Under the pieces are notes generated by a model. It was not told the DNA's origin. It worked only from the letters and a program-made list of their open reading frames with translations, and ran no database searches. DNA of 64,000 bases from CALINF01 sp039990395. GTDB lineage: Bacteria; Pseudomonadota; Gammaproteobacteria; Pseudomonadales; Halieaceae. The position numbers and the translations under genes were made by a program. Within the stretch, counting starts at the first letter, position 1. Each line of letters opens with the position of its first letter. Shown in pieces: positions 34,433 to 42,915 of the stretch. The DNA lies in NCBI GenBank assembly GCA_039990395.1, contig JBDXFZ010000126.1, positions 1 to 64,000 on the forward strand. The letters run 5' to 3'.

Positions 34433-35389
34433 GTGAACGTTAATCGAGTTGATCTGAATTTGCTGGTTTATCTGGATGCCTTGCTGCGCGAGCGCAATGT
34501 CACACAGGCGGCCAACCAGTTAAATCTGTCGCAGCCCGCGATGAGCAATGGGCTACGCCGCCTGCGCGAACTGTTTGATGACCCATTACTGGTAAGGACA
34601 TCAGACGGCATGGCACCCACGGAGCGCGCTTTGGAACTAGAGCCTTTGGTGCGCGATGTTCTGATGAAGATTGATAAGGCCGTGCAACCTCAATCCGAGT
34701 TTGACCCGGAATCTGCCCAGCGTGTGTTCCGTATCATGGCCAGCGACTATGCCGAATCAACGCTCTTGCCCAGCGTGTTGGGTAAGCTGCGCACTCAGGC
34801 CCCGGGACTCACACTGGATATTATGACGCCAAGCGATGTGAGCTTTCTTGATGTGGAGCGTGGCAAAGTCGATATGGTCATCAACCGATTCGACTCCATG
34901 CCGCAGTCGTTCCATCAAATACACCTTTGGGACGATTCGTTTTCCTGCCTGCTAAGCCCCGAGAATCCAGTACTCGAAGACTTTACGCTCGATAATTATC
35001 TTAAAGCTAATCATATCTGGGTGAGTAAGACTGGTATGGGTGTAGGCGTTGGTGTGGATCCGGATGATGTACAGCGTCTGGGCTGGGTAGATCTGGCCCT
35101 GAACAAATTAGGTAAAAAGCGGCAAATTCGTGTGTTCACTCGCCACTATCAGGCGGCGATGACACTTGCTGAGCAAAACGACCTTATCGTAACGCTGCCA
35201 ACGCGCGCCACCTTGCTAAAGCGAGACAACCCAAGGGTTGTTCTGAGGGAGCCACCGCTGGACATACCGCCACTGGAGTTAAAAATGGCCTGGAGTCCGC
35301 TACTGCAACACAACCCTGCGAACCGCTGGCTGCGCAAGCTTATTGTAACGACAGCACGAGAGCTGGACGGTAAGCCCCCGCCCGGATAG
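34433..35389 (+). CDS. LysR-family transcriptional regulator
   Basis: A 318-residue regulator. The N-terminal winged helix-turn-helix (DLNLLVYLDALLRERNVTQAANQLNLSQPAMSNGLRRLRELFDDPLLVRT) is of the NodD/NahR-type subgroup, followed by a periplasmic-binding-like effector domain. GTG start at 34433 with GAAGGTGACAAC upstream. Divergent from the DmdC-like gene, which it may regulate; autoregulation from the shared 199-base region is likely (inference). It converges on ald. Confidence 0.93.
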   Translation: MNVNRVDLNLLVYLDALLRERNVTQAANQLNLSQPAMSNGLRRLRELFDDPLLVRTSDGMAPTERALELEPLVRDVLMKIDKAVQPQSEFDPESAQRVFRIMASDYAESTLLPSVLGKLRTQAPGLTLDIMTPSDVSFLDVERGKVDMVINRFDSMPQSFHQIHLWDDSFSCLLSPENPVLEDFTLDNYLKANHIWVSKTGMGVGVGVDPDDVQRLGWVDLALNKLGKKRQIRVFTRHYQAAMTLAEQNDLIVTLPTRATLLKRDNPRVVLREPPLDIPPLELKMAWSPLLQHNPANRWLRKLIVTTARELDGKPPPG

Positions 35390-35395
35390 GCGGGG
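35376..35395. repeat. GC-rich hairpin overlapping the LysR stop codon
   Basis: CCCCGCC (35376-35382), six-base loop, GGCGGGG (35389-35395). The TAG stop of the LysR gene (35387-35389) lies in the loop and first arm base. No T-run follows on either strand, so it is not a standard intrinsic terminator, but it could block RNA decay or pause polymerase between the convergent genes. Confidence 0.5.
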
Positions 35396-35443
35396 AACCA
35401 GAGATCGTCTACTTATGAGCTGGCTGATCGCGACCTAGGCTAA

Positions 35444-36583
35444 TCAAGCGGTCTGCAGCATGTGCGTGCGCGCTAACGCCGCCAGCGCCTCAACGTAGTC
35501 ATGGCTCAGTGCCTGCGCGACAGCTTCATGAGTGACCATACCGGCGTGTACATTGAGCCCCATGCGCAGATGCTCGTCTGCCTGCAATGCCTCGCTTACG
35601 CCTAGGTCAGCCAGCTGCAAGGCATAGGGCAACGTCGCATTGGTTAGCGCCATAGTGGCGGTGCGGGCCACACCACCCGGCATATTCGCCACGCAGTAGT
35701 GCACCACGCCGTCTACGACATAGGTTGGGTCTTGATGGGTAGTGGCTTTAGACGTTTCAAAACAGCCACCTTGATCGATAGCAACATCCACCATAACCGC
35801 GCCTTTCTTCATACGCGATACTAGCTCACGACTAATCAATTTGGGCGCGGCCGCACCCGGAATCAGTACCGCACCGACAACAAGGTCTGCCTCCAGCGCA
35901 TGGCGCTCTACCGCTTCTTTTGTCGAAAAAACGGTGGTGAGTCGACCGCCAAAAATCATGTCCAGCTCTTTCAGTCTATCCAGCGAGCGGTCGAGCAATG
36001 TCACCTCTGCGCCTAAGCCCATCGCCATACGTGCAGCGTTAATACCGACTACACCGCCACCAATCACGAGAACTTTAGCGGGTTCAACTCCCGGCACGCC
36101 TCCGAGCAACATGCCGTTACCGCCCTGGGCTTTTTCAAGGTTGTGTGCGCCAGCCTGAATAGACATACGGCCAGCTACCTCGCTCATCGGGGCCAACAGC
36201 GGTAAGCCATGACCATGAGAAGTTACGGTTTCGTAGGCGATACAGGTAGCGCCAGACTCCAGCAGCAAGCGGGCCTGATCGGGGTCTGGAGCCAGGTGTA
36301 AATAAGTAAACAGAATCTGGCCAGGGCGCAACATTCGACACTCATTAGGCTGCGGCTCCTTAACCTTGATGATCATATCTGCGCGCGCAAAAGTGTCTTC
36401 TGCAGTGTCCACGATCTCAGCACCGGCAGTGAGGTACTGTTCATTAGAAAACCCGATTGCGTCGCCGCCATCGCGCTGCACCAACACTGAATGACCGTGA
36501 TGGACTAACTCATTCACACCCGCAGGGGTAAGACCTATGCGGTACTCGTGGTTTTTTATTTCCTTGGGTACACCAATTAACAT
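35444..36583 (-). CDS. ald: Alanine dehydrogenase
   Basis: A 379-residue NAD-dependent enzyme interconverting alanine with pyruvate and ammonia. The start MLIGVPKEIKNHEYRIGLTPAGV contains the substrate-binding Arg; RDGGDAIGFSNEQY, KVKEPQPNE, ILFTYLHLAPD and the Rossmann motif VLVIGGGVVGINAARMAMGLGAEV follow, with the VDVAIDQGGCFETSK segment typical of Ald. The ATG at 36583 follows AGGTGG at five bases; a GTG nine bases upstream is rejected. It is divergent from an Lrp-family gene, a common arrangement in which Lrp-type proteins activate ald in response to alanine. Confidence 0.96.
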   Translation of the reverse strand: MLIGVPKEIKNHEYRIGLTPAGVNELVHHGHSVLVQRDGGDAIGFSNEQYLTAGAEIVDTAEDTFARADMIIKVKEPQPNECRMLRPGQILFTYLHLAPDPDQARLLLESGATCIAYETVTSHGHGLPLLAPMSEVAGRMSIQAGAHNLEKAQGGNGMLLGGVPGVEPAKVLVIGGGVVGINAARMAMGLGAEVTLLDRSLDRLKELDMIFGGRLTTVFSTKEAVERHALEADLVVGAVLIPGAAAPKLISRELVSRMKKGAVMVDVAIDQGGCFETSKATTHQDPTYVVDGVVHYCVANMPGGVARTATMALTNATLPYALQLADLGVSEALQADEHLRMGLNVHAGMVTHEAVAQALSHDYVEALAALARTHMLQTA

Positions 36584-36670
36584 CACAGCCACCTATTCAT
36601 GAGAATACTTATTGAGGCAATGATAGGTAAGCGTTGTTGACATTTACTGCATAAATAGGACCTAATATCA

Positions 36671-36712
36671 GTTGATTCGATTGATATATCTATTCTAATT
36701 GGTCGAATCAAC
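36671..36712. promoter_or_regulatory. Ten-base inverted repeat between ald and the Lrp gene
   Basis: GTTGATTCGA (36671-36680) and its exact complement TCGAATCAAC (36703-36712) are separated by 22 AT-rich bases. Arm centres are 32 bases apart, three helical turns, as expected for an Lrp octamer or dimer pair contacting one DNA face. It sits 59 bases before the Lrp GTG and 88 bases before the ald ATG, so it could control both. Confidence 0.6.
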
Positions 36713-36770
36713 TAGCAACAGATGGAGTTGGAATGAACAGATCAGCGCTTATTCCGAAGCAGAGGTGACC

Positions 36771-37250
36771 GTGGAACGCAAGCTACATGAACTGAATCGG
36801 ATTGATCGGAACATCCTCAGGTGCCTCCAGAAAGATGCACGCATCAGCTATGCAGAGCTGGCAAGGCAGGTAGGCCTCAGTACCACACCCTGCAAAGAGC
36901 GGGTTAAGCGGCTGGAGCGAGACGGCGTAATTCGCAGTTATCAGGCCATACTGAATCCTCAATTTCTCGACGCAGCATTGGTCGTTTTCGTACAGATGCG
37001 CTTGAACCGCACCTCACAGGACATTTTCGAAGAGTTCACCAAAGCAGCCTATGATCTTCCAGAAGTACAGGAATGCTATCTGGTATCGGGCAACTTCGAC
37101 TACCTGATCAAGGCGCGAGTAGCCGATATGGCTGCGTACCGGGAGTTTCTCGGTGAGACTCTGCTCACACTGCCAGGCGTGCTGGAATCGACAAGCTATG
37201 TGGTAATGGAACAGGTTAAGGAAACTCTCGAGTTGCAGGTACCGTACTAG
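36771..37250 (+). CDS. Lrp/AsnC-family transcriptional regulator
   Basis: A 159-residue regulator: an N-terminal helix-turn-helix (LNRIDRNILRCLQKDARISYAELARQVGLSTTPCKERVKRLERDGVI) and a C-terminal RAM ligand-binding domain (VQECYLVSGNFDYLIKARVADMAAYREFL, LPGVLESTSYVVM). I start it at GTG 36771, five bases after AGAGG, which gives the usual Lrp length. An open frame reaches back to TTG 36699 but would read through the operator-like repeat region. Divergent from ald; probable alanine-responsive activator of ald (inference). Confidence 0.9.
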   Translation: MERKLHELNRIDRNILRCLQKDARISYAELARQVGLSTTPCKERVKRLERDGVIRSYQAILNPQFLDAALVVFVQMRLNRTSQDIFEEFTKAAYDLPEVQECYLVSGNFDYLIKARVADMAAYREFLGETLLTLPGVLESTSYVVMEQVKETLELQVPY

Positions 37251-37293
37251 CTAGAGGATTTCCGCTGACTGCTGAAGCACCGCACAGACATCT

Positions 37294-38199
37294 CTAGCCG
37301 TCTGTATCTGAATCCGTGTCCTTGTATTGCAGATTGGTTAACTGCTCCGACAACAGGCCCATCAAGAAAACAATGACGCCGGACAGTACTAGCAAGGTGC
37401 TCATATTAGTAAATCGTAATGAACCCGTGGACCAGGCGGTAACCAGATAATTGATCACACCCAACCCCGACATAGCCACAGACATCGGAAAATATACTTT
37501 GAGAGGCGAGTACAGTGTGCCTATCTTGAAAATGATTAAGAAGAACCGAACGCCATCGCGCAGCATGTTGATATGGCTTTTACCCACACGCTTGGAAACC
37601 GTGATCGGCACGAAGCCTACGGAGTAGCCGGCCCGGAAGAACGCCATGGTCGACGTGGTCGGATAACTGAACCCATTGGGTAACAGATAGAGGAACTGAA
37701 GAAATTTTTTCCGGTTGACCGCTCTAAATCCGGAAGTGAGGTCATCAATTTTGTGCCCAACCATCCAACTCGCTAGTTTGTTGTAGAACGTGTTAGCACT
37801 CCAGCGCGCGAGGCTTGCCTGCGCCTCGACACCACTGCGCGCGCCCACGACAAGATCATAGCCTTCATCCAGTTTGGCCAAAAGTCTCTCGATGTCCGCC
37901 GGATCGTGCTGGCCATCGCCATCCATGAAGACGATATAGTCGCCGGTCGCTGCGCGTGCACCAGTTTTGATGGCAGCGCCGTTGCCTTTGGAGTAGGTGT
38001 GAGAAAGAAGTAGAGCACCTGTCTCAATAACTAATGCAGATGTAGAATCGACAGAGCCATCATCAACAACAATTATCTGAGCGTCTGGAAAACGCGCAGT
38101 AAGCCCAAGAATTACTCTACCTAAGGACGAAGCTTCATTTTTTGCGGGAATGACTATCGACAAAGTGGCGTCGGTACCGGTTGAATCATACGTAGGCAT
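37294..38199 (-). CDS. GT2 glycosyltransferase, DPM1/polyprenyl-phosphate sugar synthase type
   Basis: A 301-residue protein. The GT-A catalytic domain has the VIPAKNEASSLGRVI start, DDGS (46-49), SKGNGAAIKTGARAATGDYIVFMDGDGQHDP (DxD-like DGDGQ at 93-97), and TSGFRAVNRK. Two C-terminal membrane helices lie around 240-262 and 270-292. This matches enzymes that load a sugar onto a polyprenyl phosphate for use by GT-C enzymes on the far side of the membrane. Its ATG overlaps the stop of the upstream GT-C-like gene as TAATG, so the two are translationally coupled and probably work together. The sugar is unknown. Confidence 0.88.
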   Translation of the reverse strand: MPTYDSTGTDATLSIVIPAKNEASSLGRVILGLTARFPDAQIIVVDDGSVDSTSALVIETGALLLSHTYSKGNGAAIKTGARAATGDYIVFMDGDGQHDPADIERLLAKLDEGYDLVVGARSGVEAQASLARWSANTFYNKLASWMVGHKIDDLTSGFRAVNRKKFLQFLYLLPNGFSYPTTSTMAFFRAGYSVGFVPITVSKRVGKSHINMLRDGVRFFLIIFKIGTLYSPLKVYFPMSVAMSGLGVINYLVTAWSTGSLRFTNMSTLLVLSGVIVFLMGLLSEQLTNLQYKDTDSDTDG

Positions 38200-40130
38200 T
38201 ACGATTTGACCTTCGACGCTTCAAGACGCTCTGTCAGTGATCTCTTTGGGTACATTTCCAATGTCACCAAATGCTGTAAGTCAAGGAGTCCAAGTTCGTT
38301 AAGCTGCTCTAGCTGTCGTCTAACCAATATAGCCTCATCAAATTTATCCAAATTGACCAAAAAATGCAGTCGCATTAAAAGCAGTGTCACATTGTGGGGG
38401 GACTCATTGAGCGCCAGCAAGGCATATCTATCCGCTAATGAAAAATTGTCAAGCGCGTTTTCAAACGCAGCTAACCTCATATACACACCCATAGACGCAC
38501 TGGCCTCTCCGTTTCGACTCAGAAAAATCCAAGCGAGTCTGGACGACAATGCCGCCCAATCCAAGTCTGAGCATATCTCATCACGAATGAGATCACTATA
38601 AAGCTCGAGGATGATGTACTCTGATATGGGCCGGGATTGGTCATGCAATCCGAGCATCTCTATTTGATTCTCGGGCGTACGCTGCCCTGAAATACACGCG
38701 AGCGCTACATTGCGTAATCTCATATCGGCATCTCGCTCTCCACGAGCTGCTAAATGATCCTGATTGTTATTGAAAGCTCGCTCAGAATAGTCAAGGGCTT
38801 CTGTATAGTCACCGAGCCGTGCGAGGTTTCGGGCAAACGTTGTATTTGCTCTCGCAGAACCCGGATGGCCATTAAGCATATGCAAGGCAAGGAGGCTATT
38901 GTTCGACCATATCTGTACTTGTGAACTAGTCTGCAGCAATAGATAAATTACCCATACCCCCCCCAAAGCGACCAAAGGTTGCAATGCTTCAACGGTAGTC
39001 CATCTCACAAGTTTTGCCACGGCGAAGCATGGCATCATGGCGAGAAAAACGGACGGAAGATAATTCCGATGCTCGAAGTAGATCTCCAGTGCAAGGATTG
39101 TAGACTCAATACTATGGCAAACAAGGAACGCACCTATCGCGAACACAAGCTCAACACACTTGTGAGCAATTAGCCCGAGAGACGCCAAAACAAAAATTAC
39201 CACTAGGATTACCCAGGAGAACAGCGTCCTTGGCTCACTAAGCAGCGATTGTGAGACAGGGAAATCATCATGATAGATGGAGAGGAGAGAGAGGTCAGGG
39301 AGGTAGAATTGCTTAACATAATCGAGAATCACCACGCCTTGTGTTAGCAATCTCTGTTCCAGAGTAAACTGCCTTATCTCGTACCCGGCCTCTATCCAAT
39401 CCCACCCAATAAAAATGAAACTCGCGGCTAGGCACGCACAGATCAAGAGAGTAAGAACTGCTTGCAAGGTTGATTGAAACCAACAGCTCAAGCGGGACCC
39501 TCTGACCCACAATAGTTCCATTAGAACGATCAGAGGTATCACGACAATACCATTTTCTTTTGCAAAAGGCGCGAGAGAAATACTCACTAGTGAACCAAAA
39601 AGCCAAAGTGGTCTCAAAAAATCACAATCGGAAGCTCTAAACTTCAAAAAGCAAATTAGAGCAATAAGAGTAAACATCGTGGATAGCATCGCCATCCGCT
39701 GAACTACGTAGAGTACTGTGCTGGTGTGCTGCGGAGCAACCAGCCAAAACGCACCTGCAAATGAAGCCAGCAGGCAGGCATTGTCAAACTTGCGAATGGC
39801 GAGCAGTAAATAGGTTAGCCACACGATGAGAAATGCATTCAGAATATGAAGGAATATCGAATGTCTTTTTAGTGTCGCAGAGGAACCGTCAAACACAGCA
39901 TAGTCGATCGCAAATGAAAACATTGATACACTGCGGCCCAAAGGCCCGGTGTTATTTCCAAACACTTCGTCCCAGAAATACTGAGGCTCTGAGATCAATT
40001 TTTCCAATGGGGACAAACTAGGAATATCGTCTAGCAGTAGCTCACCATTTGTGCCCGGCAGATAGGCTGAAAGCACTAGCAGAACGACCAAGAAAAACAT
40101 CGCTGGGCCTATTGGCCTAACTGTAATCAC
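38199..40130 (-). CDS. TMTC-like GT-C membrane glycosyltransferase with C-terminal repeat domain (paralogue 2)
   Basis: A 643-residue polytopic protein. The first membrane helix is followed by LLLDDIPSL (D34-D35), matching the acidic pair in the first loop of GT-C enzymes. GRSVSMFSF (65-73), YVVQRMAMLSTMF, FAKENGIVVIPLI and FEHRNYLPS occur in the same order as YxxRPVTxLTF, KExG and (A/E)ERxLYLPS motifs of TMTC protein O-mannosyltransferases. About ten membrane helices are followed by roughly 200 soluble residues with TPR-like helical pairs (LGDYTEALDYSERAFNNN, FSLADRYALLALNESPHN). It is coupled to the GT2 gene downstream and lies 37 bases after its paralogue. Likely transfers sugar from a polyprenyl carrier to protein in the periplasm (inference). 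Confidence 0.7.
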   Translation of the reverse strand: MITVRPIGPAMFFLVVLLVLSAYLPGTNGELLLDDIPSLSPLEKLISEPQYFWDEVFGNNTGPLGRSVSMFSFAIDYAVFDGSSATLKRHSIFLHILNAFLIVWLTYLLLAIRKFDNACLLASFAGAFWLVAPQHTSTVLYVVQRMAMLSTMFTLIALICFLKFRASDCDFLRPLWLFGSLVSISLAPFAKENGIVVIPLIVLMELLWVRGSRLSCWFQSTLQAVLTLLICACLAASFIFIGWDWIEAGYEIRQFTLEQRLLTQGVVILDYVKQFYLPDLSLLSIYHDDFPVSQSLLSEPRTLFSWVILVVIFVLASLGLIAHKCVELVFAIGAFLVCHSIESTILALEIYFEHRNYLPSVFLAMMPCFAVAKLVRWTTVEALQPLVALGGVWVIYLLLQTSSQVQIWSNNSLLALHMLNGHPGSARANTTFARNLARLGDYTEALDYSERAFNNNQDHLAARGERDADMRLRNVALACISGQRTPENQIEMLGLHDQSRPISEYIILELYSDLIRDEICSDLDWAALSSRLAWIFLSRNGEASASMGVYMRLAAFENALDNFSLADRYALLALNESPHNVTLLLMRLHFLVNLDKFDEAILVRRQLEQLNELGLLDLQHLVTLEMYPKRSLTERLEASKVKS

Positions 40131-40167
40131 TCAAACCTCTCCCAAAAGACAGCATTGTAGAATGCAG

Positions 40168-42195
40168 TCAATCAATTCTCGGTTCTGGCGCAGGCTGACG
40201 CTGAATGGCGTTGACGCGATCAAGTATTTTCAGAATCTCTCTCTGAACTTCAACCGTTGTTCGCCTCCTATCATAAGCTAGCCAATCCTTTGATTGAATA
40301 AGCGCATGCCCATATTTGCCATCGAAAATCAGCTTCTCAATTCTCAGTAAATAGGCATTCGCACTAATCCCTCTAGCAACAAAACGTGCTTGAGACGAAG
40401 CTGTCCCTTCCTGATCTAATAAAATTAGCTCCATGTTATAGGCAAACTGCGCGACCAGAGCGGAGCTGGGGAACTTTCGTGCAACGGTTTCGATTAATTC
40501 GCCGACTTGCCATTTACAGCTTTCCTGACACGCATCCGTTTTTGCGAAGTTAACCAACTTCTTGAGATTAATAACATCTTCCGGACTAAGTGCCTTCCAG
40601 TATTGCACGCCGGCTTCTAATTGCTTGACCCACGCTAGCCCTGTAGGCGACAGAGTGAAATGGTTCAGGTCTAAAACCGCCAGCTGCACTAATGCTCCAG
40701 CCGCTAGAGGGTCAATTTCGTGCGCTTTCAGAAGGACACTACGCACTCGCTCCAACTGCGCGACGTAGGACGCCTCGCTTCCAGAATCCCCGCTTTTCTC
40801 ATCGGAAAATTTGTCGTAATAGAGAATACCTAGCCCAAGGTAGCTCCTATACGACTGAGGGTGATGTTCTGTCCAGCGGCCATAAAGACGTATCGGGTCT
40901 CCCCAGTTATATGATCGAAGAAACAAGGTGCTGGCAGAGACTGAGATGAGAATGAGCATGGTAGCGCCGACTAAAACCGCGGATACGAAGTTCCGCAAAA
41001 AGCACAGCAGGCCTGTAAGAAAGACGCATGTCCCAACGGATGGCAAGTAGTTCCTATGCTCATACGCAATCTCGAGAGCCAAAACGCTAGATTCAATGCT
41101 GTGCCCTATAAAAAAGAGAAATAGTCCCAGAAACATCAGAGGGCTCTGCTTCCGAACCCGGAAAGTACAAGCAGCCACGAAAATCCAACCAGCAGTGGGG
41201 AGCCAGAATCTAGACTCGGCTATCGTATCTACCAACTCTATATCGTCATGAAGTAACGACATGAACTGTAGATTGGGTATCAAGAAATTTTGCGCGTAAT
41301 GCCAGATTACTAGCGGCTGTGTTAGCAAACGCTCCTCAACGGTGAAATCTCTTGCTAAATAACCGTTGACAACAAATTCAGGCCTAAGAAGTATCAAGCC
41401 CAAGATATATACGAATGGTGTTAGCGCTAAGATCCAAGCGCCATACAATATTTGCTTATTTACCTCATTACGGAATAACCCGCGAAAAATACATGCCTCT
41501 ACGGCGGCAACAAGTGGAATGAGCAAGATGCCATTCTCCTTAGATAGTACTGCCACAGTGGTGAAAAATAGCAGCCAAAGCACAACTGGAAAGAATCTAG
41601 GTAGATCGAAGGCTTGCTTTGCCAATAGTGGCCTGACATGTAGATAGTAGGTTAGGCCAGCCAGAACAAATAGCGTTGATAGTTGTGCCATTCTTTGAAT
41701 GACGTATGCCACTGTGGAAAGGTTGAGAGGGGACAGAAGCCATAAGCAAGCCCCAAAAACTGCAGCCCAATTCGCCAGGCTTTGATCTACCAAATTTCGC
41801 TGCCCAAATCTCAACAGCTGCACGAGAACCCGATAAATCAGAGTGAAAATCAGGATGTGGAGAACGAGATTGACAATCTTAAAGGGAACGGGGCTTAGCG
41901 TTGTAGAAAGCGCCGACTGCATTGCAAAAGTAAGCATCGTGACAGGCCTACCCAAGTAGCTTGAACCAGAGCTCAGCATAGACAGTCGCAGATGCTCCAC
42001 AGTTGGCTCGAAGTTCAGGAGCAGATGGTTCGAGACGATATTGGAGTAATCGTCTAGCAAAAACGGCCCACTAAACGAGGGTATGTAGACCAGAACTGCC
42101 ACTAATGAGGCTAGAAAAAGTGCAGATAGAGACGATCTACGGAATATGGCGCGGCAGCTTGTTGGTGTACTATTTTGGATGTTTAAAACCACCAA
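40168..42195 (-). CDS. TMTC-like GT-C membrane glycosyltransferase with C-terminal repeat domain (paralogue 1)
   Basis: A 675-residue paralogue of the next gene. It shows FLLDDYSNI (D48-D49), GRPVTMLTF (82-90), YVIQRMAQLSTLF, LSKENGILLIPLV and YEHRNYLPSVGTC in the same order and spacing, then a soluble region of over 200 residues with helical repeats (VLLKAHEIDPLAAGALVQLAVL) that are more divergent than in the second copy. It lies directly downstream of the pilin gene and its terminator. The start is uncertain: TTG 42195 or GTG 42192, both next to the terminator T-run and neither with a strong binding site. Probably a protein O-glycosyltransferase; the pilin is the obvious candidate substrate (inference). 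Confidence 0.7.
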   Translation of the reverse strand: MVVLNIQNSTPTSCRAIFRRSSLSALFLASLVAVLVYIPSFSGPFLLDDYSNIVSNHLLLNFEPTVEHLRLSMLSSGSSYLGRPVTMLTFAMQSALSTTLSPVPFKIVNLVLHILIFTLIYRVLVQLLRFGQRNLVDQSLANWAAVFGACLWLLSPLNLSTVAYVIQRMAQLSTLFVLAGLTYYLHVRPLLAKQAFDLPRFFPVVLWLLFFTTVAVLSKENGILLIPLVAAVEACIFRGLFRNEVNKQILYGAWILALTPFVYILGLILLRPEFVVNGYLARDFTVEERLLTQPLVIWHYAQNFLIPNLQFMSLLHDDIELVDTIAESRFWLPTAGWIFVAACTFRVRKQSPLMFLGLFLFFIGHSIESSVLALEIAYEHRNYLPSVGTCVFLTGLLCFLRNFVSAVLVGATMLILISVSASTLFLRSYNWGDPIRLYGRWTEHHPQSYRSYLGLGILYYDKFSDEKSGDSGSEASYVAQLERVRSVLLKAHEIDPLAAGALVQLAVLDLNHFTLSPTGLAWVKQLEAGVQYWKALSPEDVINLKKLVNFAKTDACQESCKWQVGELIETVARKFPSSALVAQFAYNMELILLDQEGTASSQARFVARGISANAYLLRIEKLIFDGKYGHALIQSKDWLAYDRRRTTVEVQREILKILDRVNAIQRQPAPEPRID

Positions 42196-42206
42196 AACTG
42201 GGGCGC

Positions 42207-42233
42207 AAAAAAAGGGCCCTCACTTGAGAGCCC
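42207..42233 (-). terminator. Intrinsic terminator after pilA
   Basis: On the minus strand an eight-base stem GGGCTCTC / GAGGGCCC (one G-U pair) with loop AAGT is followed by seven T residues. It sits 24 bases past the pilin stop and 12 bases before the GT-C gene start, so it should end most pilA transcripts while letting a fraction through to the glycosyltransferase genes. Confidence 0.9.
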
Positions 42234-42256
42234 CATATTAACAATTAATTGATGAC

Positions 42257-42700
42257 TTAATCTCTGCAAGATGAAGGGAGGTATTTTTGTTCAATCGACC
42301 CCGACCCTTTCTTACACTTCCAATTAATTACTCCTCCAGCTAGAGTGATCGGCGACAACTCGAAGGAAGTGCCAGACGCACCGCCCAGTGTAGTGTCAGT
42401 GGCCGTTGTCAGGGTTACTAGTCCAGCAGTTGATATTGCCAACGACGCCACAAGCGGTTGTGTCGGACTGGATGTCAGCCCAGCCTCGCCCAAGGTGGAG
42501 GGGAGCACGCCTCGATTCACATAGTATTCAGCTATCGACGTCTTCGCCTCTGCCAACAATGCGATAGGCTCCGACATTTTTGCGCGGATCGTATAGTCTT
42601 GATAAGCAGGCAATGCAATCGCCGCCAAGATACCAACGATCGCAATAACGATCATCAGTTCGATCAGTGTAAAGCCCTGCTGATTTTTCTTAATATTCAT
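42257..42700 (-). CDS. pilA: Type IV pilin (major pilin)
   Basis: A 147-residue prepilin. The leader MNIKKNQQG is cleaved before FTLIELMIVIAIVGILAAIALPAYQDY (Glu +5), the N-methylated helix. The C-terminus has a disulfide loop between C129 and C145 (CKKGSGSIEQKYLPSSC), the D-region of type IVa pilins. Residues 76-116 are rich in Thr and Ser (LVTLTTATDTTLGGASGTS), a plausible O-glycosylation stretch. The ATG at 42700 follows AGGAG at seven bases; another ATG just before it is less well spaced. Strong monocistronic expression is expected from its own promoter and terminator. It is divergent from pilB. Confidence 0.95.
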   Translation of the reverse strand: MNIKKNQQGFTLIELMIVIAIVGILAAIALPAYQDYTIRAKMSEPIALLAEAKTSIAEYYVNRGVLPSTLGEAGLTSSPTQPLVASLAISTAGLVTLTTATDTTLGGASGTSFELSPITLAGGVINWKCKKGSGSIEQKYLPSSCRD

Positions 42701-42752
42701 CATCCATCTCCTAATATATGAAAGAACGCAATGCGCACTGCCGTAATCAATG

Positions 42753-42769
42753 TGCATAAATCACACCAA
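42753..42769 (-). promoter_or_regulatory. Probable sigma-54 promoter of pilA
   Basis: Reading the minus strand, TTGGTGTG-ATTT-ATGCA provides the invariant GG (42767-42766), exactly ten bases, then GC (42755-42754), as in -24/-12 promoters. The central CAC is replaced by TGT. Start would fall near 42742, giving a leader of about 42 bases. pilA is sigma-54/PilR controlled in Pseudomonas and relatives. Confidence 0.6.
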
Positions 42770-42897
42770 AACTTGAGTAAAAGGTCACTGTGCTACTAAA
42801 TTCTATACTTTACAGTCAGTTACAGATTAGAAATTTTGGAGAGTCCTGTCTCCTGCTTCTGTTCTCTCTATCGAAGTTCGCCCACTGAGGCCCGTAT

Positions 42898-42914
42898 GTG
42901 ACAATATTTGTCAC
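42898..42914. promoter_or_regulatory. Palindrome upstream of pilA, candidate PilR or other activator site
   Basis: GTGACA (42898-42903), five bases, TGTCAC (42909-42914). Perfect six-base arms containing TGTC, a half-site reported for PilR. It lies about 130-145 bases upstream of the predicted -24 element, a usual distance for an enhancer site. Confidence 0.5.
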
Positions 42915-42915
42915 T

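Noticed and set aside
36637..36668. TTGACA followed by TAATAT upstream of the Lrp gene
   Set aside because: The spacer is 20 bases, too long for a standard sigma-70 promoter.
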